DNA from: Candidatus Aerophobota bacterium
GTDB taxonomy: Bacteria > Aerophobota > Aerophobia > Aerophobales > B3-G15
Reading direction: 5' to 3'
DNA: 5,347 bases
Assembly: GCA_003648845.1 (NCBI GenBank)
Contig: QMQA01000110.1
Span: 1 to 5,347 of the forward strand
Shown: positions 4,671 through 5,347 of the stretch, in pieces
How positions within the stretch are numbered: the stretch's first letter is position 1
Layout: each line of letters begins with the position of its first letter
Program-made: the position numbers and the translations under genes
The notes under the pieces: generated by a model
The model's database searches: none
Told to the model about the DNA's origin: nothing
The model's input: the letters and a program-made list of their open reading frames with translations, nothing else

Positions 4671-5347
4671 CTACTTGGGTGAGTTAAGTAGAAAGTTCAC
4701 GATTTCCATCACTCCCTTACCTTCAGGCAGTGATGCTACATATCCATTGTTATTTTTCACCAGAAGTTTTACCTCTTCATCTGCATTAGAAGGAGCTGCC
4801 GGTATAAAACCGTATCTTCCATCAAGCATATCTTCATCATTGTGAGAGTCACCAATAGCCAGAACCTGGTTGGGGGAAATATTAAAATGTCGAGTGACCC
4901 TCAATAAGGAATAGCCCTTTTGAGCAGTGGATAAAGTAGCAAGGAGAAGATGTTTGTTTCTGAGAAAAGTGGTATATTTAAAACTGCTCTCTTTTGTAAT
5001 TGCCTGCCTTACCTTTTCTGCCTCTTCTTTATTGCTAAAGAAAACCCTGAATATCCCCTGATCTATTTGTTTGCTCACGGGTTTTATTTTGAGTTTCTCC
5101 TCTATGAGCTTTTCCCATAATTTACTCTTCCATCCGATTTCCTGACGCAAAATCTCAAGTTCTTTCTCTTTCTTCTTATTCCATTCCTCGTCCTCTACAT
5201 AGTTATTTCCCTTAAGATAATGGATGAAAGCCCCGTGTGTAGAAATTATAGCCTCAGGATAGCCTTCAGAACAGGGAATCCTGCTCTGAAACAAAATTTC
5301 TAAAATATCTTTTAAAGAACGCCCGGAGTTAATAACGAATTTAATCC
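4671..5347 (-). CDS. HAD-superfamily phosphatase, Cof/SPP-like (5' end outside window)
   Basis: The frame is open to the right edge. The TTG at 5294 is an internal codon, not a start: the 17 codons before it read IKFVINSGRSLKDILEI, which contains HAD motif II (the Ser of NSGRS) followed by its helix. The visible 224 residues continue with a cap domain rich in Lys/Glu, then motif III Lys (TAQKGYSLL) and motif IV GDSHNDEDML with the Mg-binding Asp pair. A typical GYVASLPEGKGV ending comes last. Motif I (the DxD nucleophile) must lie off-window. The layout is that of Cof-type or sucrose-phosphatase-like HAD hydrolases, which remove phosphate from sugar or cofactor phosphates in the cytosol; the substrate cannot be told. 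It ends in TAG just before the tRNA promoter. Confidence 0.85.
   Translation of the reverse strand, partial: IKFVINSGRSLKDILEILFQSRIPCSEGYPEAIISTHGAFIHYLKGNNYVEDEEWNKKKEKELEILRQEIGWKSKLWEKLIEEKLKIKPVSKQIDQGIFRVFFSNKEEAEKVRQAITKESSFKYTTFLRNKHLLLATLSTAQKGYSLLRVTRHFNISPNQVLAIGDSHNDEDMLDGRYGFIPAAPSNADEEVKLLVKNNNGYVASLPEGKGVMEIVNFLLNSPK

Noticed and set aside
5292..5294. TTG as the start of the HAD phosphatase gene
   Set aside because: In-frame codons upstream encode HAD motif II (NSGRS), so the true start lies beyond the window.

Overview
The window is AT-rich bacterial chromosomal DNA. The tRNA-Gly carries U73 and an encoded CCA, the promoters fit sigma-70 consensus, and Shine-Dalgarno sites are common; all three point to Bacteria rather than Archaea. 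The gene mix (two-cluster ferredoxin, DUF89 phosphatase, COG1237-type metallo-beta-lactamase-fold protein, FmdB zinc ribbon, IS200-type element) suits an anaerobe, but no phylum can be assigned from what is visible.

Positions 1-440 (+) are the 3' end of a saccharopine-dehydrogenase-family gene that enters from the left edge. Immediately after its stop lies an IS200/IS605-type element (about 441-971). Its single transposase gene is inactivated by two in-frame stops, one removing the catalytic tyrosine and one lying exactly on the partner glutamine. Directly behind the element is a decayed FepC/BtuD-like ABC-transporter ATPase remnant (about 999-1237). It has lost its 5' half, carries a one-base frameshift and has a changed Walker B glutamate. 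So 441-1267 is a small graveyard of mobile and broken DNA.

Positions 1268-4364 (-) form a compact co-directional block. In transcription order it holds an FmdB-type zinc ribbon, a signal-peptide-bearing metallo-beta-lactamase-fold hydrolase, a 2[4Fe-4S] ferredoxin with a coiled-coil tail, a DUF89 metal-dependent phosphatase, a possible 55-residue ORF and a class I SAM methyltransferase. Gaps are 0, 13, 18, -3 and 34 bases, and a textbook promoter (TTGACA, 16 bp, TATAAT) precedes the first gene. This reads as one operon rich in metal and cysteine sites. A role in metal, cofactor or damaged-metabolite handling is an inference only.

Positions 4365-4534 are non-coding: the operon promoter, a possible plus-strand promoter and several small inverted repeats. 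Positions 4535-4609 (-) encode tRNA-Gly(CCC) with its own promoter. Positions 4671-5347 (-) are the 3' part of a HAD-superfamily (Cof/SPP-like) phosphatase whose 5' end lies beyond the right edge. No CRISPR array, phage gene, rRNA or toxin-antitoxin pair was seen.
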